A DNA stretch of 64,000 nt from Actibacterium sp. 188UL27-1 (GTDB taxonomy: Bacteria; Pseudomonadota; Alphaproteobacteria; Rhodobacterales; Rhodobacteraceae), in NCBI RefSeq assembly GCF_016901225.1, contig NZ_JAFEUL010000010.1, forward strand, positions 1 through 64,000, read 5' to 3'. Numbering within the stretch: position 1 is the stretch's first letter; the number at the start of each line of letters is the position of its first letter. A program made the position numbers and the translations under genes. The notes below the pieces were generated by a model, which was not told the DNA's origin, did no database searches, and saw nothing but the letters and a program-made list of their open reading frames with translations. Shown piece by piece: positions 17,794 to 26,130 of the stretch.

Positions 17794-18858
17794 TTAGATG
17801 CGCTGCTCGGTCATGGCGTCGAACAGGTGGATGCGGTCGGTGTTGATGCGCACATCGACCGACTGACCTGTCGGGGCTGGAACAGCGCGATCCGCCACCA
17901 CGATCAAATGCTGCTCCCCGGCCTTCAGGTGGAGGTTCTGTTCCGCTCCGGTCTTTTCAGCTAGCATCACCGTGGCCGAAATATCTCCCGTCACCGCGAT
18001 CTCCAGGTCGGAGGGACGCAAACCACAGATAACGGCCTGCCCCGGTTGCGCCGCGCAGTCCGGCGCAAGGGGGTAGCGGATATCTACCGAGGCAAAGACC
18101 GGCGTGCCATTCTCGGCCTCAATCGTCCCATGGATGAAATTGATTGCGGGGGAGCCGATGAAATCCGCCACGTATTTGGTGGCCGGACGGTCATAAAGGT
18201 CATCAGGGCTGCCTGATTGTTCGATCTTGCCGTCTTTCATCAGCACGATCTTGTCGGCCATCGTCATCGCCTCGATCTGGTCATGGGTGACGTAAAGCGT
18301 GGTGGTCTTGAGCCGGTCATGCAGTTGGCGGATCTCCAGCCGCATATGGGCCCGCAACTTCGCGTCGAGGTTCGACAGTGGCTCATCGAACAAAAAGACC
18401 GAAGCCTCCCGGACCATGGCCCGCCCCATGGCGACGCGCTGACGCTGCCCGCCCGATAGCTCCCGCGGATAGCGATCCAGAAAATCGGTAAGGTTCAGAA
18501 CCGCCGCCGCCTCATTCACCTTCTTTGCGGTCTCTCCCTTGGACATCTTCGCGACTTCCAGGGAAAAGCCGATATTTTCCCGCACGCTCATGGTCGGGTA
18601 AAGCGCGTAGTTCTGGAACACCATGGCGATGTCGCGGTCGCGGGGATGGACCTCGTTCATGCGCTGGTTGCCGATGGTCAGCTCGCCGCCAGTGATCGTC
18701 TCCAATCCAGCCGTCATGCGCAAAAGCGTGGTCTTGCCGCAACCGGACGTCCCCAAAAGCACAGTGAAATGGCCGTCTTCGACTGCCAGATCCAGGTCGC
18801 GGATGACGTTTACCGCACCGTAATCCTTGGTGATCTTGTTGAACTCGATATGGGGCAT
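17794..18858 (-). CDS. Sugar/polyol ABC transporter ATP-binding protein (MalK/UgpC type)
   Basis: About 354 residues. Walker A GTSGCGKTT near residue 36, Q-loop VFQNYALYPTMSV, signature ELSGGQRQRVAMGRAM, Walker B VFLFDEPLSNLD and H-loop YVTHDQIEAM are all intact. The C-terminal 110 residues form the MalK-type regulatory OB/TOBE domain (CGLRPSDLEIAV). It powers the importer formed with the two permeases and the binding protein of this operon. ATG 18858 (MPHIEFNKI) fits the family; longer frames run into the preceding SDR gene, whose stop lies 17 bases upstream. Last gene of the operon. Confidence 0.92.
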   Translation of the reverse strand: MPHIEFNKITKDYGAVNVIRDLDLAVEDGHFTVLLGTSGCGKTTLLRMTAGLETITGGELTIGNQRMNEVHPRDRDIAMVFQNYALYPTMSVRENIGFSLEVAKMSKGETAKKVNEAAAVLNLTDFLDRYPRELSGGQRQRVAMGRAMVREASVFLFDEPLSNLDAKLRAHMRLEIRQLHDRLKTTTLYVTHDQIEAMTMADKIVLMKDGKIEQSGSPDDLYDRPATKYVADFIGSPAINFIHGTIEAENGTPVFASVDIRYPLAPDCAAQPGQAVICGLRPSDLEIAVTGDISATVMLAEKTGAEQNLHLKAGEQHLIVVADRAVPAPTGQSVDVRINTDRIHLFDAMTEQRI

Positions 18859-18874
18859 GGGCGCTTTGCAGACC

Positions 18875-19600
18875 TTAATACGTTTGGCGGGTGGGCGTGA
18901 GGCAGATCTCTTGCACCAGGGCATTTTGGGGCAGGTTATAGGCGTTCAGGATTAGGTCGCCGACAATGTCCGCACCGATCCCACCGCCCATCTTGACCTT
19001 GTTCGCCTTGTAGGCAGCAAGGGTTTCGGCATCGGTGACCGCGCTCAACACCTCCGTTTCGATCACACCGGGAGAGACGACAAGCACGCGCACATCGTAA
19101 GCCGACAGGTATTCCCGCAGGCTTTCAGAGATCGCATGGACAAAGAATTTGGTGCCGCAATAAACGGTATGGTCGGGGTAGACCTTTCGCCCTGCGATGG
19201 AGCTCATCATCACCAGTGTGCCGCGCCGCCGCTCCATCATGCCCGCCATCACGGCATGGGCCGTGTTCATGACGCCTTTGGCATTGATGTCGATCATCTC
19301 GTCCCATTCGGCGGGATCCTGGCGGCCGATATCGGCCAGTCGCGCGATCCCGGCATTGGCAAACATCATGTCGGTGGGGCCATACTCGTTTTCCGCATCC
19401 GTCACCGCCGCTGCGATAGCGTCGCGGTCGCGCACATCGACCTCCCGGATCATGGTATCTGGCAGGTCCATCGCCACCATCCGGTCGACGCGCCGCGCCA
19501 TCATCAGCACGGGATGGCCAGCGGCGGAAAAGGCGCGGGCGGTTGCCTCTCCGATGCCGGAACTGGCGCCGGTCACGGCCACCAGGGGTTTATCGGTCAT
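18875..19600 (-). CDS. Short-chain dehydrogenase/reductase (SDR), probably polyol or sugar dehydrogenase
   Basis: About 241 residues of classical SDR: TGASSGIGEATARAF cofactor motif near residue 10, NAG in FANAGIARL, catalytic serine in LVMMSSIAG and YCGTK with active-site Tyr and Lys near 150. The C-terminal substrate loop follows (VVSPGVIETEV). Its place between the binding protein and the ATPase of a polyol importer suggests oxidation or reduction of the imported compound, but specificity cannot be read. GGAGAG stands before the ATG. Confidence 0.9.
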   Translation of the reverse strand: MTDKPLVAVTGASSGIGEATARAFSAAGHPVLMMARRVDRMVAMDLPDTMIREVDVRDRDAIAAAVTDAENEYGPTDMMFANAGIARLADIGRQDPAEWDEMIDINAKGVMNTAHAVMAGMMERRRGTLVMMSSIAGRKVYPDHTVYCGTKFFVHAISESLREYLSAYDVRVLVVSPGVIETEVLSAVTDAETLAAYKANKVKMGGGIGADIVGDLILNAYNLPQNALVQEICLTPTRQTY

Positions 19601-19622
19601 GTCACATCTCTCCTCCGTGGCC

Positions 19623-19642
19623 GAGGGCGGAAGGCCGCCCCC
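19623..19642 (-). promoter_or_regulatory. Intercistronic hairpin after the binding-protein gene
   Basis: GAGGGCGG/CCGCCCCC with loop AAGG forms a GC-rich stem between the solute-binding protein stop and the SDR start, without a T-run on the minus strand. Such hairpins often stabilise the upstream mRNA so that binding protein exceeds the other subunits. Confidence 0.45.
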
Positions 19643-19651
19643 GACACATCC

Positions 19652-21154
19652 TTAGCCCTGAACGATCGCGTCCGTGGCTTGGGCGATGTCATCCATCGCT
19701 TCTTTGGTCGAGCCATATTCATCGGCAAAGTACCGGCCCAACCGCACCGGGATCGTGTCATTCGCCAGTTCCGCCCATTGCGGCAGATCTGGCTCTGACC
19801 CCATGTCGTTGGCAATCGTGTCGCGCACGACCTGCAAATGGCGCGTCGTACCCGCACCCACCCGGTTATTGGCGATGACGCGCGGATCGTCATAGACCGA
19901 AAAGCGCGTGGGCCCGGTGCCGCCGCCCAGGGTGGTGATCAGGGTCTGGGTGTCCTTTGACGTGGCCCATTGCATAAAGATCCAGGCCGCATCCGGATTC
20001 TTGGCGTTCTTCGACACGGCCAGGGACGATCCGCCCTGGTGGCCGACGCCTGGGATCTCGCCAAAGCCGGTCTCCTCGACCGTGCGAAGGGCCCGGGTGG
20101 GGGCAGGGCAGGGCGCGGCTTCGATCAGGCCCGAAACCTTGGTGGCGTCTGGATCGTCGAAATAGGGGAAGAATTCGCCCCAACTCATCATCGTCGCGGC
20201 CACGCCCTGGGCCACCGATTGGCCCTGGCCGTCCCAGGTCCAGCCGGTTACACCGGGGGGCATGGTCTCATACAGCTTGCGCCAATAGGCCATCGCTTCC
20301 AGGCCCCGCTCGTCATTGCCGGTGAATTTGCCATCGGCGTTGAAGATTGACCCGCCATGGCCCCACAGCCACGCCGTCCAGTCGCATTCCAGTGAATAGT
20401 GGCCGGACTTCATCTGACCGGTCGCGCCATACATCTCTGGGCCCTTGGCGTCGGTAATCGCCTTGGCCTGTTCGTAATATTCTTCCAGCGTGGTGGGCGC
20501 GGTAAAGCCCATCTCCTCATAAATGTCCTTGCGGTACATCATGATAAAGATCGGGATGTCATAGGGCACACCCACCAGCCGGTCACCATAGCGGGCGATG
20601 CCGTCAACCAGCGGCTCCAAGAAGTCGTCCATGTCGTAGCCCGGCATGGCCAGATCTGCATTCTCCATCTGCTCGCGCGGGTCATGGACGTCTTCCGACA
20701 CGAACGCGGCCCAGGATTGGTCGATGTAATACAGGTCATAGGTGCCCAACTGCGACGCGATATCGAGCGTCATCTTCTGGAGCACCTGCTCCAGCGGCAG
20801 GATCTCGATCTCGACCTTGATGCCGGAGGCTTCCTCGAAATACTTCTTCAGCGTGTTGTTCAGCGCATTCGACGGCGGTGTCGCCTCGGTCGCCAACCGG
20901 ATCGTCTGACCGGCAAAAGGTTTTGAGACTTCCTTGACCCAGGCCAGCATTTCAGCATCCGGCTCCAGCCCCTGCGCCAAGGCCCGGTTGCCGCCGATCA
21001 GGCCGCGCGGCCCCATATTCATGCCAGCGCCAAATGCACCCAGGGCCAGGCCAAGCTGCCCGGTGGAGCGCAGGAAGTTGCGCCGCGATATCTTCCCCTT
21101 AACGTATTTGTCCACGATGTTGGCGGCGTGGAATTTCTTGTCTGAACTTCGCAT
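19652..21154 (-). CDS. ABC transporter extracellular solute-binding protein (family 1)
   Basis: About 500 residues. The N-terminus carries a Tat signal, SRRNFLRSTGQLGLALGAFG, so the protein should be exported folded to the periplasm. A family 1 (MalE-type) binding domain follows, with LEYYEQAKAITD, VSKNAKNPDAAWIFMQW and typical Trp-rich ligand-contact segments. It captures the substrate for the two permeases encoded downstream of the aldolase. ATG 21154 has GGGAGG eight bases upstream; the longer frame above it lies in the gap after the permease gene and shows no signal. Gap of 41 bases to the permease stop. Confidence 0.92.
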   Translation of the reverse strand: MRSSDKKFHAANIVDKYVKGKISRRNFLRSTGQLGLALGAFGAGMNMGPRGLIGGNRALAQGLEPDAEMLAWVKEVSKPFAGQTIRLATEATPPSNALNNTLKKYFEEASGIKVEIEILPLEQVLQKMTLDIASQLGTYDLYYIDQSWAAFVSEDVHDPREQMENADLAMPGYDMDDFLEPLVDGIARYGDRLVGVPYDIPIFIMMYRKDIYEEMGFTAPTTLEEYYEQAKAITDAKGPEMYGATGQMKSGHYSLECDWTAWLWGHGGSIFNADGKFTGNDERGLEAMAYWRKLYETMPPGVTGWTWDGQGQSVAQGVAATMMSWGEFFPYFDDPDATKVSGLIEAAPCPAPTRALRTVEETGFGEIPGVGHQGGSSLAVSKNAKNPDAAWIFMQWATSKDTQTLITTLGGGTGPTRFSVYDDPRVIANNRVGAGTTRHLQVVRDTIANDMGSEPDLPQWAELANDTIPVRLGRYFADEYGSTKEAMDDIAQATDAIVQG

Positions 21155-21195
21155 TACGTATCCTCCCAGGTTGCGAATTGTCCCTCGTCCGCCCC

Positions 21196-22071
21196 TTATT
21201 GTTTGAGCGATCCAAGCGTGAGGCCGCGGACCAGTTGTTTCTGGACCAGCAGAATAAAGATGAAGGCAGGCACCATAGCGGCTGTCCCAAGGGCGGCCAT
21301 ATTGCCCCAGGCCGTGCCGACCGATGTGACGAATGTGGATGACACGACCGGCACGGTTTTCAGGCTTGTCTGGGTCAGCGTCAGGGCAAACAGGAACTCC
21401 GTCCAGCTGAAGACGAAACACAACACCGCCGTCGCCGCGACGCCGCCCTTGGCCATGGGAAAGATGATCCGGCGGAAGATCTTCCAGCGCGAGGCTCCGT
21501 CGATCAGGGCGCTTTCATCAATCTCTGTTGGGATATCGTCGAAGAAACTCTTTAGCATCAAAACTGCCAGCGGCAGGTTCATCAGCGCATGGATCAGGAT
21601 CATGCCCAGATAGGTGTCCAGCAGGCTGAGGTCTTTGTAGATAAAGAACATCGGGATCGCGATCGCCACCGGCGGCATCATCCGTGTGGACAGCACCCAG
21701 TTCACGAAATGGTGGCGTCCGCGGAAATAGATCCGGCTCAACGCATAGGAGGCCAGCGTCGCAATCGCCACGGCCAGGATCGTGGAAAACACGGCGATGA
21801 CAACGCTTGACCACAGGTGCGGCGCCATGAAGAAATCGCCACCGCCCGCCAGAACCTCGTTCCGTGGCAGGCCGAAAGAGACACCAAAGACTTCCTGGAA
21901 ATTGGCGACCGTCGGACTGAAGTTAAAGACCTTCGGCGGCTGGTTAAAAATGTCTCGCCCGTTTTTGAAGGCCACCGTGATCCAGTAGTATAGCGGAAAG
22001 ACGAACAGCGCGACCGTGACCCAGGCGATGATCGCCCGGCGCAAGCGGGCCGCTTTGGATTGCACCATCAT
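21196..22071 (-). CDS. Carbohydrate ABC transporter permease (MalG type)
   Basis: About 291 residues with six membrane helices. The cytoplasmic EAA loop is visible as EIDESALIDGASRWKIFRRIIFP near residue 195, the contact point with the ATPase. Together with the MalF-type permease it forms the channel of the importer. It follows that gene by one base, so the two are translationally linked. Confidence 0.93.
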   Translation of the reverse strand: MMVQSKAARLRRAIIAWVTVALFVFPLYYWITVAFKNGRDIFNQPPKVFNFSPTVANFQEVFGVSFGLPRNEVLAGGGDFFMAPHLWSSVVIAVFSTILAVAIATLASYALSRIYFRGRHHFVNWVLSTRMMPPVAIAIPMFFIYKDLSLLDTYLGMILIHALMNLPLAVLMLKSFFDDIPTEIDESALIDGASRWKIFRRIIFPMAKGGVAATAVLCFVFSWTEFLFALTLTQTSLKTVPVVSSTFVTSVGTAWGNMAALGTAAMVPAFIFILLVQKQLVRGLTLGSLKQ

Positions 22072-22072
22072 G

Positions 22073-22966
22073 CTACCACCTCACCTTCGCCAAATAGATG
22101 AAAAGGTTCGCGATGAAGATGATCACCAACAGCGTCACCAGCGAGATCGTGGCACCGTAGCCCCATTTGATGAAGGAGAATGTTTGCTGCCAGGCATAAA
22201 GCGACACGGTATAGGTCGCCGTGCCCGGCCCGCCCGATGTCATGACAAAGACGTAGTCGAACATCCGAAACAGGTCGATCCCGCGGATCAGGACAGCGAC
22301 CGCGATCACTTTTGACAGCAGCGGCAGGGTGATCCGGCGAAAGATCTGCCAGCCCGAAGCGCCGTCGAGCATCGCGGCCTCATAAGGCTCCTGCGGCAGC
22401 GACCGCAGCCCGGCGATAAAGATCAAAACCATGAAAGGCGTCCACTGCCAGATATCGGCCAGCATCACCCCCATCAGCGCAGTGGAAGGCGAGGCCAGGA
22501 TCGGCTGCGTCGATGACAAGATCCCCAACGTTTCCAGCACGTACGTGATGACCCCAAATTCCGGGTCCTCCATCAGCAGGAACATCATGCCGGTGATCGC
22601 AGGCGGCACGACAAGCGTCATTGTCAGTAGCCCGCGCAGGAAGCCAAACCCGAAATCCTCGCTATCCAGCAACAGTGCCAGCGCCAGTCCCAGGATCAGC
22701 TCGATGGTCAGAACCACGGCAAAATACAGCAGCGTCACACCCATGGAGGCCCAGAACCGGTCATCCCCAATCAGGGTCGACCAGTTGTCCCAGCCCACAA
22801 ATTCCAACCGGCGTTTGAACGGCGCGTATTCATGGAAGCTCAGCCAGATGTTGTAGATCAGGGGATAGATCGTGAACGTCACCAACATGGCCAGCAGCGG
22901 CGCCAGCCAGGGCAGCGGATGGTCTGACGACACAAATCGGCTGAATTTTTTCTCCGTTACGTGCAC
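22073..22966 (-). CDS. Carbohydrate ABC transporter permease (MalF type)
   Basis: About 297 residues with six membrane helices and an EAA loop (PYEAAMLDGASGWQIFRRI) near residue 205. It pairs with the MalG-type permease. I placed the start at GTG 22966 because GGGGAG lies five bases upstream; the frame is open to 23014, but that start has no ribosome-binding site and lies inside the aldolase gene. The aldolase stop is about 20 bases upstream of the GTG. Confidence 0.9.
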   Translation of the reverse strand: MHVTEKKFSRFVSSDHPLPWLAPLLAMLVTFTIYPLIYNIWLSFHEYAPFKRRLEFVGWDNWSTLIGDDRFWASMGVTLLYFAVVLTIELILGLALALLLDSEDFGFGFLRGLLTMTLVVPPAITGMMFLLMEDPEFGVITYVLETLGILSSTQPILASPSTALMGVMLADIWQWTPFMVLIFIAGLRSLPQEPYEAAMLDGASGWQIFRRITLPLLSKVIAVAVLIRGIDLFRMFDYVFVMTSGGPGTATYTVSLYAWQQTFSFIKWGYGATISLVTLLVIIFIANLFIYLAKVRW

Positions 22967-22985
22967 GCGTTCTCCCCGACGTGGC

Positions 22986-23633
22986 TTAGTCGTCCTGTAG
23001 GCCGTAGCCCTCAAAACTCTTGGCGGTTTCGGCGATTTCCGCGTCGCTCAGCAGCACCGGGCCGCCGATCAGCAGGCTGTGGTAGTATTGTTTGGCGATG
23101 GTCTCTAGCTCGACCGCCCGCCACATGGCTTTGTCCAGACTTTCCCCCACCGCGCACATGCCGTGATTGGCCATCAGGCAGGCCTGCCGCCCCTCCATGG
23201 CCTTCAGCACGTGTTTGTTCAGGGCCTCGCTGCCGAACAGGGCGTAGTCGGCCAGTTCCACCGTATTGCCGCCAAAGGCCGCGATCATGTAATGGGCCGC
23301 CGGAATGGTCTTTCGCGCCATGGCCAGCGTCGTGCAATAGGTCGGGTGGGCGTGAACCACCGCGTTGACGTCATCGCGGGAGGCATGCAGCGCCAGGTGA
23401 AACCGCCATTCGGTCGATGGTTTCCGCGGTCCGTCATAAGCGCCCGTGCTGTCCAGCGGCAAGGAGGCCACCATATCCGGCGTGCAGGAATGGTACGGTG
23501 TGGCAGAGGGCGAGATCAGCATCGCGCCCTCATACTTGACCGATATGTTACCCGACGTGCCCTGGTTGATTCCCAGCGCATTCATGTCCCTGCAGGCCTC
23601 GATCAGTTCCTTGCGGAGGTTTAGTTCGCTCAT
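22986..23633 (-). CDS. Class II aldolase/adducin family protein (ketose-1-phosphate aldolase-like)
   Basis: About 215 residues of the FucA/AraD family, zinc enzymes that cleave ketose phosphates to DHAP and an aldehyde. Visible: GTSGNISVK near residue 28, zinc histidines in AVVHAHPTYC near 95 and NHGMCAVG near 155, and a STEWRFHLALH segment carrying the catalytic glutamate. In this operon it could cleave the ketose-1-phosphate made by the kinase and the glycerol-1-phosphate-dehydrogenase-like enzyme (inference). It starts 22 bases after that dehydrogenase gene. Confidence 0.88.
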   Translation of the reverse strand: MSELNLRKELIEACRDMNALGINQGTSGNISVKYEGAMLISPSATPYHSCTPDMVASLPLDSTGAYDGPRKPSTEWRFHLALHASRDDVNAVVHAHPTYCTTLAMARKTIPAAHYMIAAFGGNTVELADYALFGSEALNKHVLKAMEGRQACLMANHGMCAVGESLDKAMWRAVELETIAKQYYHSLLIGGPVLLSDAEIAETAKSFEGYGLQDD

Positions 23634-23655
23634 CTCGGTTCCTCTGAATTAGGTC

Positions 23656-24987
23656 TCATCGTTCCCCCGCTGCAAAATCATCCAGAATCCCGCTATCGCA
23701 AGCCAGATCGGCAAAGGAGTATCGGTTGCGCATCTCATGGCCATGGCGCACCGCCTCCCGGTAAAAGGCGGGGTCCAGCCCTGTTTCCTCGGCCGTGACG
23801 GGGCAGCCAGACGCCTTGAGCACCCGCTCCAACTCCTCCACCGGCACCGTGAATGCCGCGCATTCGGTACGCAGATCATCCCAGATTTTGGCCAGCTTGC
23901 CATTCATCGCGTCAGCCCCGGCTGCATCCAGCGCCTTTTTCCGGTATTCGGCGGCGCATTCCGCTCCAATCACGGGGCCCATCCGGCGGGCCATGTCAGC
24001 TTCATCCATCGGCGTGGGCTTCAACTTGGGGGGCGTATCACTGGCCAGCATCTGGTGCTGCAATCGTGCCATTGTCATGGTGGCATAGCCAACCTGCTCG
24101 CCGTGGAACGTGCCGGGATGCCGGTCACCCGCAAAGCAATCGATGTAATGGCTGATCTGATGCTCCCCCATCGAGCCGTGGTTCGACACACCGGTTGCCG
24201 CCACGCCCAGCCCCGACAGCAGCAGCGCACGGTGCAGATACCCGATCGCGTCATGCGTGCCCGCGCCGATCTCTGCCGCTTGCTCCATGATGCGGCGCTC
24301 ATCTTGGGCGGCGATCGTGTAGGGGGTTTCCATGTAAAAACTGCCCAACAACCGGTGCGACATCCACCAATCGATCTGGCAGACGGACCGGCAGACTGAA
24401 TCGCCGAATCCGGCCCCCCGCAGACGCGCCGGGGCCTTTGCACTGACATCGATGTCGATGAAGATGCCCGACGCCGCATGGGCCGGGACCGACGTTTTCA
24501 GCCCCGATGGCAAGGTCATCGATGCGGTGGTCGAGGCATAGCCATCCATCGACGGGGCGGTGGCAAACACGCAATAGCGCCGCTTGTCCGCAGCGGTAAC
24601 GTATTTGCACAGATCATTTACCGTGCCGCTGCCCACGGCGATCAGGTGATCATATCCGCTGACCTGCCGGGCCAGATCGTCCGCATCTTTCAGGTCGGCA
24701 TGGGGCGCGTTCAAGACGATCTCATCCACGTTGCCCAGGGATTTAGCCACGCGCGCGCCCATCGCATCATGGGTATTTGTGTCTGAAACGATGACGAGCT
24801 TGCCGGAAAAGCCCAAATTCGCAACCAGATCGGCCTCAGCCCCGTCTAGGCTGTTGTCCAGGCGCACATTCTCGAACGGGACATTCGAAAGCCCGACACC
24901 CGTCTGGGGATCGGTCCACGCGCCGCTCAGCACATCCTCGATAAATGACATCCAGCCGCCTTTCGGTGGCCGCGCTGCGTGTGTCAC
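23656..24987 (-). CDS. sn-Glycerol-1-phosphate dehydrogenase-like iron-containing alcohol dehydrogenase (AraM/EgsA family)
   Basis: About 444 residues. NAD-binding GSGTVNDLCKYV near residue 115, FATAPSMDGYAS, and metal ligands in SNHGSMGEHQISHYID near 285 and GTFHGEQVG near 305 match the glycerol-1-phosphate dehydrogenase family. Known members interconvert glycerol-1-phosphate and DHAP, or act on larger polyol phosphates. First gene of the leftward operon, so probably an operon-specific catabolic enzyme. Start is ambiguous: GTG 24987 has GGGGAGG six bases upstream, while ATG 24951 (MSFIEDVLSG) has only a weak site. Confidence 0.88.
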   Translation of the reverse strand: MTHAARPPKGGWMSFIEDVLSGAWTDPQTGVGLSNVPFENVRLDNSLDGAEADLVANLGFSGKLVIVSDTNTHDAMGARVAKSLGNVDEIVLNAPHADLKDADDLARQVSGYDHLIAVGSGTVNDLCKYVTAADKRRYCVFATAPSMDGYASTTASMTLPSGLKTSVPAHAASGIFIDIDVSAKAPARLRGAGFGDSVCRSVCQIDWWMSHRLLGSFYMETPYTIAAQDERRIMEQAAEIGAGTHDAIGYLHRALLLSGLGVAATGVSNHGSMGEHQISHYIDCFAGDRHPGTFHGEQVGYATMTMARLQHQMLASDTPPKLKPTPMDEADMARRMGPVIGAECAAEYRKKALDAAGADAMNGKLAKIWDDLRTECAAFTVPVEELERVLKASGCPVTAEETGLDPAFYREAVRHGHEMRNRYSFADLACDSGILDDFAAGER

Positions 24988-25042
24988 GACAGTCCTCCCC
25001 AAAGCTCAGGTCGTCATCCGCATCCCGAAGCTTACGCAACGG

Positions 25043-25093
25043 AAGCTAGAGCCGCGCTCACTTTTTGTCAAAAGGAAATGACAATTGTAAATT
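25043..25093. promoter_or_regulatory. Divergent overlapping promoters with palindromic operator (SorC-type)
   Basis: Minus strand: TTGACA (25066-25071), 17-base spacer, TAGCTT (25043-25048), driving the transporter/enzyme operon. Plus strand: TTGTCA (25065-25070), 17-base spacer, TAAATT (25088-25093), driving the regulator and kinase. The inverted repeat TTGTCA-AAAGGAAA-TGACAA (25065-25084) covers both -35 boxes, so one bound regulator could switch both directions. Adjacent ACAATTGT (25081-25088) is itself palindromic. Confidence 0.62.
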
Positions 25094-25131
25094 TGCTGAC
25101 CCCAAGCTAGGTTTCGAGCGGGAGCACGGCG

Positions 25132-26130
25132 ATGAAAAAGAGCAAATCCGGGGCGCAGGCCATGCCGCCGCAATTTAGTGGAGACCTCGTCGCCTGGGCG
25201 ATGTGGCTTTACTACGTCGAGGGCGAGACCCAGGAAGGGACCGCGCGCAAATTGGGCATGTCGCGCGCCTCGGTCGTCAACTATCTGCAAGAGGCGCGCG
25301 AGCGTGGTCTGGTCAAGATCAGCGTCGATCCCGAAATCCTGGCCCAGGGACAATTGAGCGCCCGGCTCAAGGCTCGGTTTGGGATCAAGGATGCCTTCAT
25401 CCTGCCCAAGGTGGAGCATGGGGATGAGACGCCAGAGCAGCTTCGAAAGCGCGCGGGGATCGCGGGCGCCCGGCTGTTGCGCAATTTGCTGGAACCCGGC
25501 GATACGTTGGGCGTTGCCTGGGGTCGCACCATGTACGACTTGGCACAGGCCATGGAACGGGCAGCAGTGCCAGACACGACCGTATTGCAGGTATCGGGCT
25601 CCATGCTGGATGAACGCCTGTCGTCGCCGGAATTCATCACATCGTTGATTGCCAACCGGATCAGCGGACGGTCCCTGAATTTTCATGCGCCCGCTGTGCT
25701 TAGCTCCAAGGCCTTGCGCGATAGCCTGATGAAGGAGCCACCCATTGCGCGCTTTGTGGAAAAACTGCGCCATTGCAAGATCACGGTCTTTGGCATCGGC
25801 GCCATGGATGAGGCGCCATATCTTGGTGATGTGAACCTCGCCGATACCGAGACGATTGCCGCCTACCGGGCCCGCGGTGCCGTCGGGATCATCGTCGGCC
25901 GCTTTATCGATGCGACCGGGCTTGAGATCCAAGGCCCCCTCACGGATCGCCAGATCGCAATCAGTCTCGATGACTTGAAAGCAGCACCCAAGCGGCTGAT
26001 GGTGGCCACGGGCCCAAGCAAGACCGAGGCTGTCAAAGCCGCGTTGACAGGGGGGTTGGCGACCCATCTGGTGCTCGATCACACCATGGCCTTGAGCCTT
26101 GTGGGCGATGGAGCGGGGGAAGGGGTATGA
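25132..26130 (+). CDS. SorC/DeoR-type sugar-binding transcriptional regulator
   Basis: About 332 residues. The N-terminal helix-turn-helix (about 20-60) includes GETQEGTARKLGMSRASVVNYL; the rest is the SorC sugar-phosphate-binding domain with GVAWGRTMYDLAQAM and VFGIGAMDEAPYLG. Family members sense a phosphorylated intermediate of the pathway they control. The kinase gene overlaps its stop by 4 bases (ATGA), and the palindrome in the divergent promoter is the likely binding site. GGGAG precedes the ATG. Confidence 0.9.
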   Translation: MKKSKSGAQAMPPQFSGDLVAWAMWLYYVEGETQEGTARKLGMSRASVVNYLQEARERGLVKISVDPEILAQGQLSARLKARFGIKDAFILPKVEHGDETPEQLRKRAGIAGARLLRNLLEPGDTLGVAWGRTMYDLAQAMERAAVPDTTVLQVSGSMLDERLSSPEFITSLIANRISGRSLNFHAPAVLSSKALRDSLMKEPPIARFVEKLRHCKITVFGIGAMDEAPYLGDVNLADTETIAAYRARGAVGIIVGRFIDATGLEIQGPLTDRQIAISLDDLKAAPKRLMVATGPSKTEAVKAALTGGLATHLVLDHTMALSLVGDGAGEGV

